Shown here in pieces: positions 25,899-33,767 of a stretch of 64,000 bases of DNA; positions within the stretch are counted from its first letter, which is position 1; each line of letters begins with the position of its first letter. The stretch comes from Bryobacterales bacterium (GTDB lineage Bacteria > Acidobacteriota > Terriglobia > Bryobacterales > Bryobacteraceae): contig CANFEY010000009.1 in the NCBI GenBank assembly GCA_947446025.1, positions 21,710-85,709 of the forward strand, given 5' to 3'. Under the pieces are notes generated by a model. The model had not been told where the DNA came from. It was given only the letters and a program-made list of their open reading frames with translations, and did not search any database. The position numbers were made by a program, and so were the translations under genes.

Positions 25899-27077
25899 TC
25901 AAAGATGCAAGTTCTTCAACATGGACGTCATCTCCACCAGGCTGATGGCTTGTAGGTCCTCAGTCATCGGATAGCGAGTGTCGCCCGAGTAAACGACGAA
26001 CTGGCGCACCGGTTTCACGTCGTCACAGGCGTTGTGGAACCCGCGCTGAACTTTGGGTGCAAGGCCGCGCTTTACGTCGATGGCCCACAAGCCGTGACCG
26101 GGAATGTCGAGCAGTAAATCGATCTCGGCACCCGCCGCCGTGCGGTAATAGCTGGCAGCGGTGCGCTCCGGAGCAGCCGCGATCAGTGTTTCGATCACCA
26201 TGCCCTCCCAGCTCGAACCCACCACGGGATGCCCGCACAGTTGCTCGAAGTCTGGAATCCGCAACAGCGCGTGGACCATGCCGCTATCACGGATGTAGAC
26301 CTTGGGGGCCTTCACAACACGCTTGCCTGAGTTTCCCGAGTATTGCTGTAGACGGCGTACTAGTAGCAAATCGACCAGCAGGTCGATGTGCCGCGTCACC
26401 GTGGGCGCGCTGACCATCAGCGACTGCGCCAGCTTCGATGCGTTCAGAATCCCGCCTTGGTTGTGCGCGAGCATGGTCCACAACCGCTCCATGCCCTCGG
26501 CTGGCACGCGCGGTCCAAAAAGAGGAACGTCGCGCTCCAGATACGTGCGGATGAAGTTGCGCCGCCATTCGAAGCTGTGCTGCTCGGTGTCCCCCAGGTA
26601 ACTGTCCGGGAACCCGCCCCGCACCCACAGCTGCGTCGGATCGGGTTGCGTCGCGTGCGTCTCCAGGATGTTCAGCGGCCCCATCTCCATATAGGTGATG
26701 CGTCCCGCCAAACTCTCACTTGACTGGCGCAGCAAGTCCATCGATGCCGAACCCAGGATCAGGAAGCGCCCGGTTCGGTGCCCACGCCGCCGCCCCTGGT
26801 CGATGAGCGCCCGCAACTCAGGGAACAGCTCCGGCACGCGGTGAATCTCGTCCAGGATCACCAGCCGGTCCTCGCAGCTTCGGAGGAAGAGTACGGGCTG
26901 ATCGCCCAGCTTGGCCCTGTCCTCGGCGGTCTCCAGGTCCAGGTAGATGGAGGGCCGTAGGTCCGCAACTTGCAGAGCCAGGGTGGTTTTCCCCACTTGC
27001 CGAGGTCCGATGAGGGCGACGGCAGCCTGACCATCCAGGGCATAGAGCGTGCTGTCGATGGTGGTACGCGGGAACAT
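25899..27077 (-). CDS. AAA ATPase of the AAA_14/DUF4143 family
   Basis: A 392-residue ATP-binding protein. The Walker A motif is GPRQVGKTT (about 24-32) and Walker B is LVILDEIHR (about 72-80). The middle has SASMDLLRQSSESLAGR (sensor 1-type). The C-terminal half is the DUF4143 restriction-like domain, with RDSGMVHALL and YYRTAAGAEIDLLL, where the Glu-Asp pair sits in a PD-(D/E)XK-like arrangement. These proteins are widespread in accessory regions and their role is unsettled. The gene start is next to a clearly AT-rich patch (27078-27130), unlike the surrounding DNA, consistent with horizontal acquisition. Confidence 0.88.
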   Translation of the reverse strand: MFPRTTIDSTLYALDGQAAVALIGPRQVGKTTLALQVADLRPSIYLDLETAEDRAKLGDQPVLFLRSCEDRLVILDEIHRVPELFPELRALIDQGRRRGHRTGRFLILGSASMDLLRQSSESLAGRITYMEMGPLNILETHATQPDPTQLWVRGGFPDSYLGDTEQHSFEWRRNFIRTYLERDVPLFGPRVPAEGMERLWTMLAHNQGGILNASKLAQSLMVSAPTVTRHIDLLVDLLLVRRLQQYSGNSGKRVVKAPKVYIRDSGMVHALLRIPDFEQLCGHPVVGSSWEGMVIETLIAAAPERTAASYYRTAAGAEIDLLLDIPGHGLWAIDVKRGLAPKVQRGFHNACDDVKPVRQFVVYSGDTRYPMTEDLQAISLVEMTSMLKNLHL

Positions 27078-27148
27078 CTATCTAGTATTTTAAATATCAT
27101 CTATTCAATTTGCAATATTAAGATATTTCCGATCCCTTCCGCCAGCTC
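27078..27148. other. AT-rich intergenic patch
   Basis: The bases between the AAA/DUF4143 gene and the rimP promoter are unusually AT-rich for the window (for example TATTTTAAATATCATC near 27086). No gene or clear operator is visible. It probably holds the promoter of the ATPase gene and may mark its insertion boundary. Confidence 0.4.
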
Positions 27149-27177
27149 CTTCCATCCCGCTCCGCAGGGTGTATAAT
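27149..27177 (+). promoter_or_regulatory. Promoter of the rimP-nusA-infB operon
   Basis: TATAAT at 27172-27177 is a perfect -10 hexamer; 17 bases upstream, CTTCCA (27149-27154) is a weak -35. Transcription would start near 27184, giving a leader of about 60 bases that contains the hairpin at 27203-27225. Confidence 0.6.
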
Positions 27178-27202
27178 GGAGTCAGTCGAGATCGAACATG
27201 AG

Positions 27203-27225
27203 AGTGGGCGCAAGCCCACTTTTTT
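27203..27225 (+). terminator. rimP leader hairpin, attenuator-like
   Basis: AGTGGGC (27203-27209) and GCCCACT (27214-27220) form a seven-base stem closed by a GCAA tetraloop and followed by six T (27220-27225). It is a textbook intrinsic terminator placed between the operon promoter and the rimP start, 20 bases before the ATG. Similar hairpins before rimP are known as the rimP-leader motif in other phyla. It suggests control by attenuation, possibly by NusA itself. Confidence 0.7.
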
Positions 27226-27244
27226 GTTTCTACAGTCAAGGATT

Positions 27245-27715
27245 ATGGCGGCCAGAGACACAGTAGTCGAGAAAATACAGGTCATCGCCGAGCGCGTGGC
27301 CGCGAGCGAAGGGCTTGAGATTGTCGACGTCCAGTTGCTGGGCGGCGGCGGAACTCGCGTGCTCCGCATGTTTATCGACAGACCCGAGGGCGTCACGCAC
27401 GCCGACTGCGAACTCATGTCCCAGCAGGTCGGCACCATTCTGGACGTCGAAGACATCATCCCCGGCGGTAAGTACACGCTGGAAGTCAGCTCACCCGGCG
27501 TGGAGCGCAAGCTCAGCCGCCCGCGTGACTTTGAGCGTTTCACTGGACAAAAGATCAAAGTGACTCTGCGTGAGCCTGTGGAAGAAAAGTCCCATTGGAT
27601 GGGCACGCTTGCCGGCTTCACCGCAGGCGTCATCACTCTGGAACCCGCACCGGGTAAGACGATTCAGTTCCCTTTGGAACAAGTAGAAAAGGCCAACCTC
27701 AAGTTCGAGTGGTAA
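27245..27715 (+). CDS. rimP: Ribosome maturation factor RimP
   Basis: A 156-residue RimP needed for 30S subunit maturation. The ATG at 27245 (MAARDTVVEKIQ) was chosen over an upstream in-frame ATG at 27176 because that one precedes the leader hairpin. Diagnostic blocks are LEIVDVQLLG, RVLRMFIDRPEGVTHADCE and the highly conserved LEVSSPGVERKLSRPRDFERF. The C-terminal SH3-like domain includes GTLAGFTAGVITLEP and ends LEQVEKANLKFEW. It is the first gene of the rimP-nusA-infB-ylxP operon and is followed by nusA after 31 bases. Length is normal. Confidence 0.95.
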   Translation: MAARDTVVEKIQVIAERVAASEGLEIVDVQLLGGGGTRVLRMFIDRPEGVTHADCELMSQQVGTILDVEDIIPGGKYTLEVSSPGVERKLSRPRDFERFTGQKIKVTLREPVEEKSHWMGTLAGFTAGVITLEPAPGKTIQFPLEQVEKANLKFEW

Positions 27716-27746
27716 GACGAACTGACCTTCACAGGACCCAAACAAT

Positions 27747-29159
27747 ATGAGCAGCCTGGCACCGATTTATCAGTCTATCGAGATACTGTCCAAGGAAAAG
27801 GGCATCGATCCGAAGATCATTCTGGAAGCCGTGAAGGACGCGATGCTGGTGGCCGCGCGCAAGCACTTCCATACGGAGGAGAACCTGGCTGCGGACATCG
27901 ACGTGGCAGGTGCCATCGTGATCTACGGCGTCAAGACGGTGGTCGAAACCATCGAGGATCCCAAGAATCAAATCTCACTAGAAGATGCACGCAAGTACAG
28001 CGCGGAGGCGGAGATCGGCAGCGAGGTCCGCTTCCCCAAACCGACCGACGTGCTGGGCCGCATTTCCGCCCAAACAGCCAAGCAGGTGATCCTGCAGAAG
28101 CTCCGCGAAGCTGAGCGCGACAACGTGTTCTCCGAATTTTCCAGCCGCGTGGGTGAGATGGTTACCTGTGTCATCAAGCGCATTGAAGGTCCGGATTTGG
28201 TCGTCGACATGGGCAAGACCGAAGCCCGCATCCTGCGCAAGGAACAATCGAAGCTCGAAAGCTTCAGCGTGGGTGACCGGGTGCGCTGCGTGATTCGCGC
28301 GGTGGAAAAAACCGGCAAGAACGCGGGCGTCATTCTTTCGCGTGCCGCGCCGGAGCTGGTGATGCGCCTGTTCGAACAGGAAGTCCCGGAGATCTACGAC
28401 AGTACCATCATCATCAAAGGCTGCGCGCGGGAAGCCGGCGAACGCACCAAGATTGCGGTTAGCAGCCGGGACCGTGACGTGGATAGCGTGGGCGCGTGCG
28501 TCGGCATGAAGGGCATGCGCGTGCAGTCCATTATCCGTGAACTGCGCGGCGAAAAGATCGACATCATTGAGTTCAGCGAAGACCCGGTGGTGTTTGCGAC
28601 GCACGCACTGAGTCCCGCCAAGATCTCCCGGATCACCATCGTGGACGCCGCCACGCATCACATGGAAGTCATCGTGGATGACACGCAGCTCTCGCTCGCC
28701 ATCGGCAAGAAGGGGCAGAACGTGCGCTTGGCAGCCAAACTGCTGGGCTGGCGCATCGATATTAAGAGCGAGGAAGAGAAACGCCAGGAAGTAGAGTCGC
28801 AGATGTCCGCGATGGTGGTTCCCGGCGCGCCCGTCTCCGTGCTTACGGACAACGGCATGCCCGACGCGCTCATCGAAGTATTGATGGCCGCGGGGATCAC
28901 CACCGTGGAACAACTCGGCGGCATGACGCCAGAGCAACTCCAGGAAGTTCCCGGAATTGTGACTGAAGGCGCGGAGGCGCACAACGTCGAAGCGATCCAG
29001 AATGCAGTTGTCGCCTATTACGGCCAGTTCGAGACCGAGCAGCCGGAAGCCGCCGCACCTGTTCCAGCGGAAGAAGTGCTGGAACAGCAATCTGTTACGA
29101 TAGAAACTCAGGATTCTTCGCAAGGCGTGGAAGCGCCCGAAGCGGAAAAGGGAGAATAA
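27747..29159 (+). CDS. nusA: Transcription termination/antitermination factor NusA
   Basis: A 470-residue NusA. The N-terminal RNA polymerase-binding domain begins LAPIYQSIEILSKEKGIDP, the S1 domain is around residues 130-200 (VTCVIKRIEGPDLVVDMGKTEA), and the two KH domains follow, including RSxxGACVGMKGMRVQSI-type sequence (GACVGMKGMRVQSIIREL) and IGKKGQNVRLAAKLLGW. The C-terminal part has a single helix-hairpin region (ALIEVLMAAGITTVEQLGGM) and an acidic tail. NusA controls pausing, termination and antitermination, and may regulate its own operon through the leader hairpin. YlxR and L7Ae-type genes, often found after nusA, are absent. Confidence 0.96.
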   Translation: MSSLAPIYQSIEILSKEKGIDPKIILEAVKDAMLVAARKHFHTEENLAADIDVAGAIVIYGVKTVVETIEDPKNQISLEDARKYSAEAEIGSEVRFPKPTDVLGRISAQTAKQVILQKLREAERDNVFSEFSSRVGEMVTCVIKRIEGPDLVVDMGKTEARILRKEQSKLESFSVGDRVRCVIRAVEKTGKNAGVILSRAAPELVMRLFEQEVPEIYDSTIIIKGCAREAGERTKIAVSSRDRDVDSVGACVGMKGMRVQSIIRELRGEKIDIIEFSEDPVVFATHALSPAKISRITIVDAATHHMEVIVDDTQLSLAIGKKGQNVRLAAKLLGWRIDIKSEEEKRQEVESQMSAMVVPGAPVSVLTDNGMPDALIEVLMAAGITTVEQLGGMTPEQLQEVPGIVTEGAEAHNVEAIQNAVVAYYGQFETEQPEAAAPVPAEEVLEQQSVTIETQDSSQGVEAPEAEKGE

Positions 29160-29205
29160 CAAAAATTCGCGCGGCTGGAGTTCCGTTCCAGGGGCGATTT
29201 CCGTT

Positions 29206-32200
29206 ATGAGTAAGATCCGGATCAATGAGCTAGCGCGGGAGCTTGAGGTGAAGACGGCCTTCATCCTCGAACTTTTACCCGAGTTGGGCATAAACGAAAA
29301 GAAGACCCACTCGAGCTCGCTCGATGAAGACCACGCGCTCATTGTCCGGCGGCACTTCGCTTCCGGTGGCGTCACGGCGAAACCGCGCCAGGAATCAAAC
29401 GAAGAGGCCAGCGAAGCTCCCCGGCAACAAGCGCCGAGGCCGGCGGATGTGCCGGTGCCCACAGCGGCTCCCGTCGCCAAGTCTGAACCTGAGAAAAAAG
29501 AAACTCCCGCGAAGGAAGCCGCTGAGAGCGTGCCGCCTCCGCCCCGCGCCGCGGTTCCGCTGCGTCCGCCATTGTTGAGTGGATCTCCGTTGGCTCCGCC
29601 GCTTGCTCCGCGCGGTATTCCGATTCCTGCGCGGCCCACGCCGCCGCCTTCGGCTCCACCGCCCAGGCCTGGGCAGATTATTTCCGGACCCCGGCAGCCG
29701 TTGCCGGTTCCGCCTGCGTTGACGCCTTTAGCCCCGCTGCCGCCCGCGCCGCCAGCTCCCGCGCCGCCTGTTGCTGCTGCGCCTGCCGCTCCCGCGCCGC
29801 CGGAAGCCGCAACGCCCGGCACACCTCGTCCAGCTCCACCCGTTTCCGCTGTTCCTAGCATGCCGGCCGTTCCCAGCAGGCCCGCGCCTCCGGCTCCTCG
29901 CCCGCCTGCAATGCGGCCTCCGCAAATGACCATCGCTCCCGGACCCGGTGGTCCGCAGCAACCCGCCGCGCCTGGACCCGGTAGTCCCCTGCGCCCGCCG
30001 GCGCGTCCGAATTTGGCAGGCCAGCCCGCCGCGCGGCCCATCGTTCCGCCGCGCCCCGACTTGGCTGCACGCCTTGCTCGTCCCGGAGCGCCCGCTACTC
30101 CCGCCCCCGGAGCTCCGCGTCCCGGCGCACCCGCGCGTCCGGCCAGCCCTGTCCCCGGTCAACCGATTTATCGTGGAACCGTCCGCCCCGGCCAGCCCAT
30201 CATGCGCGCACCCGGAGCCCCCGGTGCCCCTGGCTCTTATCCGCAACGTCCTGGTGGACCCGGCATGCGCGGACCCGGTGGTCCCGGCGGCATGCGTGGC
30301 CGTCCCATGCATCCGACCTCGGAAGCGCAGACGTTGCCGCCCGCTGATCCTGGCCGCCGTCATGCGACCAAACCCGGTCAAGGAGCCCACGGCGCGCGCC
30401 GCCGCGATGTGGATAGTGAGGAAGGCCGTCTCCGTCCGCAGCAACGCCGGCAGCAGGAATTCGTTCCGCCGGACGTGGATCGTGAGATCACCATTGCCGA
30501 AGGCGTCACGGTGAAGGAGCTTTCTGAGAAGCTCGGTATCAAGGCGAACCTACTGGTTAAGCGCTTGGTGGATCGCAAGATCTACGCCACCATCAACCAA
30601 ACGCTCGACGTCAAACTGGCCGAGGACCTGGCGCGCGATTTCGGCGCCATGACCAACCGGCTCAGCTACGAAGAGGAAACCACGCACGAAATTCAGCAGA
30701 CCGAAGTCGACGACGACCGCGAGAAGCGGCCCCCCGTGGTTACCATCATGGGTCACGTTGATCACGGCAAAACATCGCTGCTGGACGCGATTCGTGAAGC
30801 CAACGTCGCGGGCCGCGAAGCCGGCGGCATCACGCAGCACATCGGTGCCTATCACGTCGAAAAGAACGGGCAGATGATCAGCTTCATCGATACGCCCGGC
30901 CACGAAGCCTTCACCCGCATGCGTTCCCGCGGTGCCAAGGTTACTGACATCGTCATCCTGGTGGTTGCGGCCGACGACGGCGTAATGCCGCAAACGCTCG
31001 AAGCCATTGATCACGCCAAAGCCGCCAAGGTCCCGATCATTGTTGCCATCAACAAGATCGACAAGCCCGACGCGCAGCCTGAGCGTATCAAGCAGCAGTT
31101 GGCGGACCGCGGCCTGCTGGCCGAAGACTGGGGCGGCGATACCGTCATGGTGCCCGTCTCCGCCAAAGCGAAAACGAATCTCGACGGCCTGCTGGAGATG
31201 ATCCTGCTGGTTGCGGAAATTCAAAACCTGCGCGCCAACCCGGATCGTCCTGGCATGGGCAACGTGCTCGAAGCCAAGCTCGACCGGTCGCGTGGTGCCG
31301 TGGCCACCGTGCTGATCCGCAACGGAACACTGAAAGTAGGCGACCACTTTATTTGCGGCTCCGTCTTCGGCAAGGTCCGCGCACTGTTCGATGATCAGGG
31401 CGTCAGCGTCCGCTCCGTCGGCCCCTCGATGCCTGTCGAAGTTCTCGGACTCGATTCGGTGCCCGAAGTCGGCGATACGTTCCAGGTGGTGACCGACACC
31501 GCCAAGGCCAAGCAGATCGTTATCTATCGCGAAGCCAAGGCCCGCGAAGTGGCGATGTCCAAGAACAACCGCCTCACGCTGGATCAGCTGCACGCGCAGA
31601 TGAAAGAGGGCGAGGTCAAAGAACTCAACATCATCCTCAAGACCGACGTGGGTGGCACCGCCGAAGTTCTGGCGGACACGCTGCAGAAGCTCTCCACCGA
31701 CAAGGTCAAGATCCGCGTCCTGCGCGCAGGCGTCGGCGCGATCACCGAAAGCGACGTGCTGCTGGCCACAACCTCCAGCGCCATCATCATCGGCTTCAAC
31801 GTGCGCCCCGAGCGCAACGCCCAAGTCATCGCCGAGCAGGAAAAAATCGACATCCGCCTGCACACCATCATCTACGAACTCGCGGATGAGATGAAGAAGG
31901 CCATGACCGGCATGCTCGATCCGGTCTTCAAGGAAGTCTACAAGGGCCGCGCCGAAGTGCGCGACGTCTTCAAGGTCACCAAGGCCGGCACCGTCGCCGG
32001 TTGTCAGGTTATGGACGGCGTCATCACCCGCAACAGCCAGGTCCGCCTGCTGCGCGACAACATCGTGGTCCACACCGGCAAGGTCGAAGGCCTGCGCCGC
32101 TTCAAGAATGACGCCAGCGAAGTCAAAGCCGGCTTCGAATGCGGCATCAGCATCGCCAACTACAGCGACATCAAACCCGGCGACATCATCGAAGCGTTCA

Positions 32201-32232
32201 TCACCGAGCGCGACGAGGCCGCTGTCGCATAA
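29206..32232 (+). CDS. infB: Translation initiation factor IF-2 with long Pro/Ala-rich N-terminus
   Basis: A 1008-residue IF-2, larger than the usual 700-900. It starts with an IF2_N domain ([20 protein letters not shown]), then a disordered Pro/Ala/Gly-rich stretch from about residue 65 to 390, a second IF2_N region ([19 protein letters not shown]) and the GTPase core. G1 is GHVDHGKTS near residue 516, G3 is DTPGHEAF, and G4 is NKID. Domains II-IV follow to the end, including the fMet-tRNA-binding C-terminal domain ([16 protein letters not shown]). It places initiator tRNA on the ribosome. An antisense Gly-rich open frame over the low-complexity part is a composition artefact. Confidence 0.96.
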   Translation: MSKIRINELARELEVKTAFILELLPELGINEKKTHSSSLDEDHALIVRRHFASGGVTAKPRQESNEEASEAPRQQAPRPADVPVPTAAPVAKSEPEKKETPAKEAAESVPPPPRAAVPLRPPLLSGSPLAPPLAPRGIPIPARPTPPPSAPPPRPGQIISGPRQPLPVPPALTPLAPLPPAPPAPAPPVAAAPAAPAPPEAATPGTPRPAPPVSAVPSMPAVPSRPAPPAPRPPAMRPPQMTIAPGPGGPQQPAAPGPGSPLRPPARPNLAGQPAARPIVPPRPDLAARLARPGAPATPAPGAPRPGAPARPASPVPGQPIYRGTVRPGQPIMRAPGAPGAPGSYPQRPGGPGMRGPGGPGGMRGRPMHPTSEAQTLPPADPGRRHATKPGQGAHGARRRDVDSEEGRLRPQQRRQQEFVPPDVDREITIAEGVTVKELSEKLGIKANLLVKRLVDRKIYATINQTLDVKLAEDLARDFGAMTNRLSYEEETTHEIQQTEVDDDREKRPPVVTIMGHVDHGKTSLLDAIREANVAGREAGGITQHIGAYHVEKNGQMISFIDTPGHEAFTRMRSRGAKVTDIVILVVAADDGVMPQTLEAIDHAKAAKVPIIVAINKIDKPDAQPERIKQQLADRGLLAEDWGGDTVMVPVSAKAKTNLDGLLEMILLVAEIQNLRANPDRPGMGNVLEAKLDRSRGAVATVLIRNGTLKVGDHFICGSVFGKVRALFDDQGVSVRSVGPSMPVEVLGLDSVPEVGDTFQVVTDTAKAKQIVIYREAKAREVAMSKNNRLTLDQLHAQMKEGEVKELNIILKTDVGGTAEVLADTLQKLSTDKVKIRVLRAGVGAITESDVLLATTSSAIIIGFNVRPERNAQVIAEQEKIDIRLHTIIYELADEMKKAMTGMLDPVFKEVYKGRAEVRDVFKVTKAGTVAGCQVMDGVITRNSQVRLLRDNIVVHTGKVEGLRRFKNDASEVKAGFECGISIANYSDIKPGDIIEAFITERDEAAVA

Positions 32233-32235
32233 GCC

Positions 32236-32523
32236 GTGCCCTGCGTCGGCGTCATCACGTTTGAGCTGGCGCTGCATGAGTGCCAGTCCCTCAAAGACAA
32301 ACGCCACTGGGTCAAGGGCCTAAAGGACCGCTTGCGCTCACGCTGCAACGTGGCGGTAGCCGAGATCGCGTATCAGGAGTCCTGGAAGCAGGGCTTGGTC
32401 GCGGCGGTCACCGTATCCGGGGATCGGCCTTACGCGGAAAAGGTTCTCCAAGCCGCGGAGCACGAAGCTGCCGCACTGCTCGGGCCATTGTTGGTGGATG
32501 TCACGGTCGAGTGGCTGGAGTAA
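32236..32523 (+). CDS. DUF503 family protein YlxP-like
   Basis: A 95-residue protein starting at GTG 32236 (CVGVITFELALHECQSL), three bases after the infB stop. SLKDKRHWVKGLKDRLRSR and NVAVAEIAYQESWKQG are the family-defining blocks. YlxP proteins follow infB in many bacteria and are thought to assist ribosome maturation. The genes rbfA and truB, which usually come next, are missing here, and a hicBA module takes their place. Confidence 0.88.
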   Translation: MPCVGVITFELALHECQSLKDKRHWVKGLKDRLRSRCNVAVAEIAYQESWKQGLVAAVTVSGDRPYAEKVLQAAEHEAAALLGPLLVDVTVEWLE

Positions 32524-32532
32524 GATCAAGTT

Positions 32533-32787
32533 ATGGCTCGTACGAAGCGTCCCCAGTCCTACCAGATTGCTTTGGTCCCCGACGAGGACGGAGGCTTCAC
32601 AGTCGTGGTCCCATCATTGCCGGGCTGCATCTCCTACGGCGAAACCGTCGAGGCCGCAACACGGAACGCACGCGAAGCGATCGAACTGCACCTGGAGAAT
32701 CTAGCGGCGCACAAGGAACCCATTCCAAAGGGTCACGAATCCGCCCCCGTATTCAGCGCGTTGGTTCAACTCTCCGATGTCCGCTAA
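32533..32787 (+). CDS. hicB: HicB-family antitoxin
   Basis: An 84-residue HicB-type protein. The partial RNase-H-like fold is shown by YQIALVPDEDGGFTVVVPSLPGCISYGETVEAATRNAREAIELHLE, here cited by its parts DEDGGF, PSLPGC and TVEAATRNAREAI. It would bind and inhibit the HicA mRNA-interferase and repress the operon, although no separate DNA-binding domain is attached. It comes before hicA, with an 11-base overlap; the reverse order also occurs in nature. It sits directly behind the infB operon. Confidence 0.85.
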   Translation: MARTKRPQSYQIALVPDEDGGFTVVVPSLPGCISYGETVEAATRNAREAIELHLENLAAHKEPIPKGHESAPVFSALVQLSDVR

Positions 32788-33011
32788 CCGGCTCCCTGCC
32801 GTCCGTCCCAAGGATGCCTTGAAGGCGCTGGAAAGAGCGGGCTTCGTTCAATGGCGTCAAAAGGGCAGCCACCTAACGATGTATCGCGAATCTGATGGGG
32901 CGAGCCTAACGGTGCCGATGCACTTCGCGCAGTCCGTACCCAGAAGGCACGCTCCGCACGATCATCCGCAGCGCCAACCTATCCGTCAAGGAGTTCATCG
33001 CGCTTCTGTAG
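32777..33011 (+). pseudogene. hicA: HicA toxin, frameshifted near its C-terminus
   Basis: The first part contains LPAVRPKDALKALERAGF and RQKGSHLTMYRESDG, with the catalytic His in GSH, and continues to LTVPMHFAQSVP. From there the expected family ending GTLRTIIRSANLSVKEFIALL is in the next frame (32946-33011), while the original frame runs on as unrelated sequence to 33058. One extra base near 32941-32946, probably in the AGAAGG stretch, restores the gene. Since the catalytic residue is in the first part, the fragment may or may not retain toxicity. A lone intact HicB with damaged HicA is a common decay pattern. A sequencing error is also possible. Confidence 0.8.
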
Positions 33012-33054
33012 TGGAGTCCAATCGTGGTCGTCGACGCGCTACGGGATGTGGCGC

Positions 33055-33082
33055 TTGACATGCTGGGGGGGGGGAATACACT
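33055..33082 (+). promoter_or_regulatory. Candidate promoter with a G10 tract in the spacer
   Basis: TTGACA (33055-33060, perfect -35) and TACACT (33077-33082, good -10) are separated by 16 bases of which ten are a G run (33065-33074). The predicted start site is close to the lipoprotein ATG at 33089, so the transcript would be almost leaderless. G-tract slippage would change promoter spacing, the mechanism of known phase-variable promoters. It could instead be an assembly artefact. Confidence 0.45.
33065..33074 (+). repeat. G10 homopolymer in lipoprotein promoter spacer
   Basis: Ten consecutive G between the -35 and -10 elements described for the lipoprotein gene. Such tracts are prone to slippage in replication and to sequencing artefacts, so its length should be verified. 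Confidence 0.6.
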
Positions 33083-33088
33083 CACTCT

Positions 33089-33553
33089 ATGAGAATTCAA
33101 TCCTCTCCCGTGCTCCCTCTATTGGCCGTTTCCGTGATGTTGTCTGGTTGCACTCTTGGCTTGAGCCAGCAAAAGTCAGCCGAACCTATTTCGTATGCAG
33201 ATGTTGAGAGAAACCCCAAGGCTGCAATCGGCAAAAGAGTCGTTTGGGTAGGGCATGAGATGGAATATCGTGTCGGGAACGACGCCCAAGGCAAGACTGA
33301 AATCTCAAGGACCTATCTATTGAAGCCACTTCCTCCCAGTGGTGACCTCAAGTTTTTCGTGGTCCACGAAGAGACAACTCAGAAAACTGAAGCGGCGAAC
33401 AAACTCCGTGAATTCGATGACCGAAAGATTTCCGGGACGATTTCAAGAATGGTTACCAGAATTGTTTCCATCGGGGGAGTGCAGCAGTCGGTAGAAGTTC
33501 CGTTTATCTCCAATGCCACGGTCGATGCCGCCGACAGCGTGGCCAAGAAATAA
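33089..33553 (+). CDS. Predicted lipoprotein of unknown function
   Basis: A 154-residue lipoprotein. The signal peptide ends in the lipobox VMLSGC, with Cys about residue 21. The mature part begins with a predicted soluble domain: ISYADVERNPKAAIGKRVVWVGHEM, YLLKPLPPSGDLKFFVVHEETTQ and KISGTISRMVTRIVSIGG. It resembles small OB-like or DUF-type domains, but none is identified. The base composition is slightly lower in GC than the adjacent genes. It lies between hicA and a truncated brnA, so it may belong to a small accessory region. No partner gene is visible. Confidence 0.65.
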   Translation: MRIQSSPVLPLLAVSVMLSGCTLGLSQQKSAEPISYADVERNPKAAIGKRVVWVGHEMEYRVGNDAQGKTEISRTYLLKPLPPSGDLKFFVVHEETTQKTEAANKLREFDDRKISGTISRMVTRIVSIGGVQQSVEVPFISNATVDAADSVAKK

Positions 33554-33581
33554 ACTCCCTCAAGTGCGGCTCGCCCCCGAC

Positions 33582-33767
33582 CTACTCCACCACATCCCGG
33601 CCCAGGCTGAACGAGATTGCCGTCTTTGGCTCGGCCATAACAACCTTCGCGCGGCGAAAGCACGCGGCATCCAATATGGGCGCTGCATCTGGGTCTGCTT
33701 TCACAGCCTCATGAACGTCGCTGTCGGTTAGCGAATCGAACCGCTTCCAGTTGGTCTTCGTTCTCAT
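33582..33767 (-). pseudogene. BrnA-like antitoxin, truncated at 3' end
   Basis: A 61-residue ORF starting at ATG 33765-33767, overlapping the quinoprotein stop (ATGA). NWKRFDSLTDSDVHEAVKAD and DPDAAPILDAACFRRA, then PKTAISFSLGRDVVE, follow the pattern of BrnA antitoxins. The normal ending WFKxxGxGYQxRINxVL is missing: TAG appears immediately after RDVVE and no continuation in any frame matches. This is a truncated or remnant antitoxin, and no brnT toxin is adjacent. Its start overlapping a gene on the same strand suggests either cotranscription or a junction formed by deletion. Confidence 0.6.

Noticed and set aside
27978..30041. A 687-codon open frame antisense to nusA/infB, rich in Gly and Ala
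   Set aside because: It is the complement of the Pro/Ala-rich IF-2 region and NusA code; both real proteins are fully conserved and the antisense frame has no domain, start signal or ribosome site.
30550..32307. A 585-codon open frame antisense to infB
   Set aside because: Long antisense frames are expected in GC-rich coding DNA. The plus strand encodes all IF-2 GTPase motifs here.
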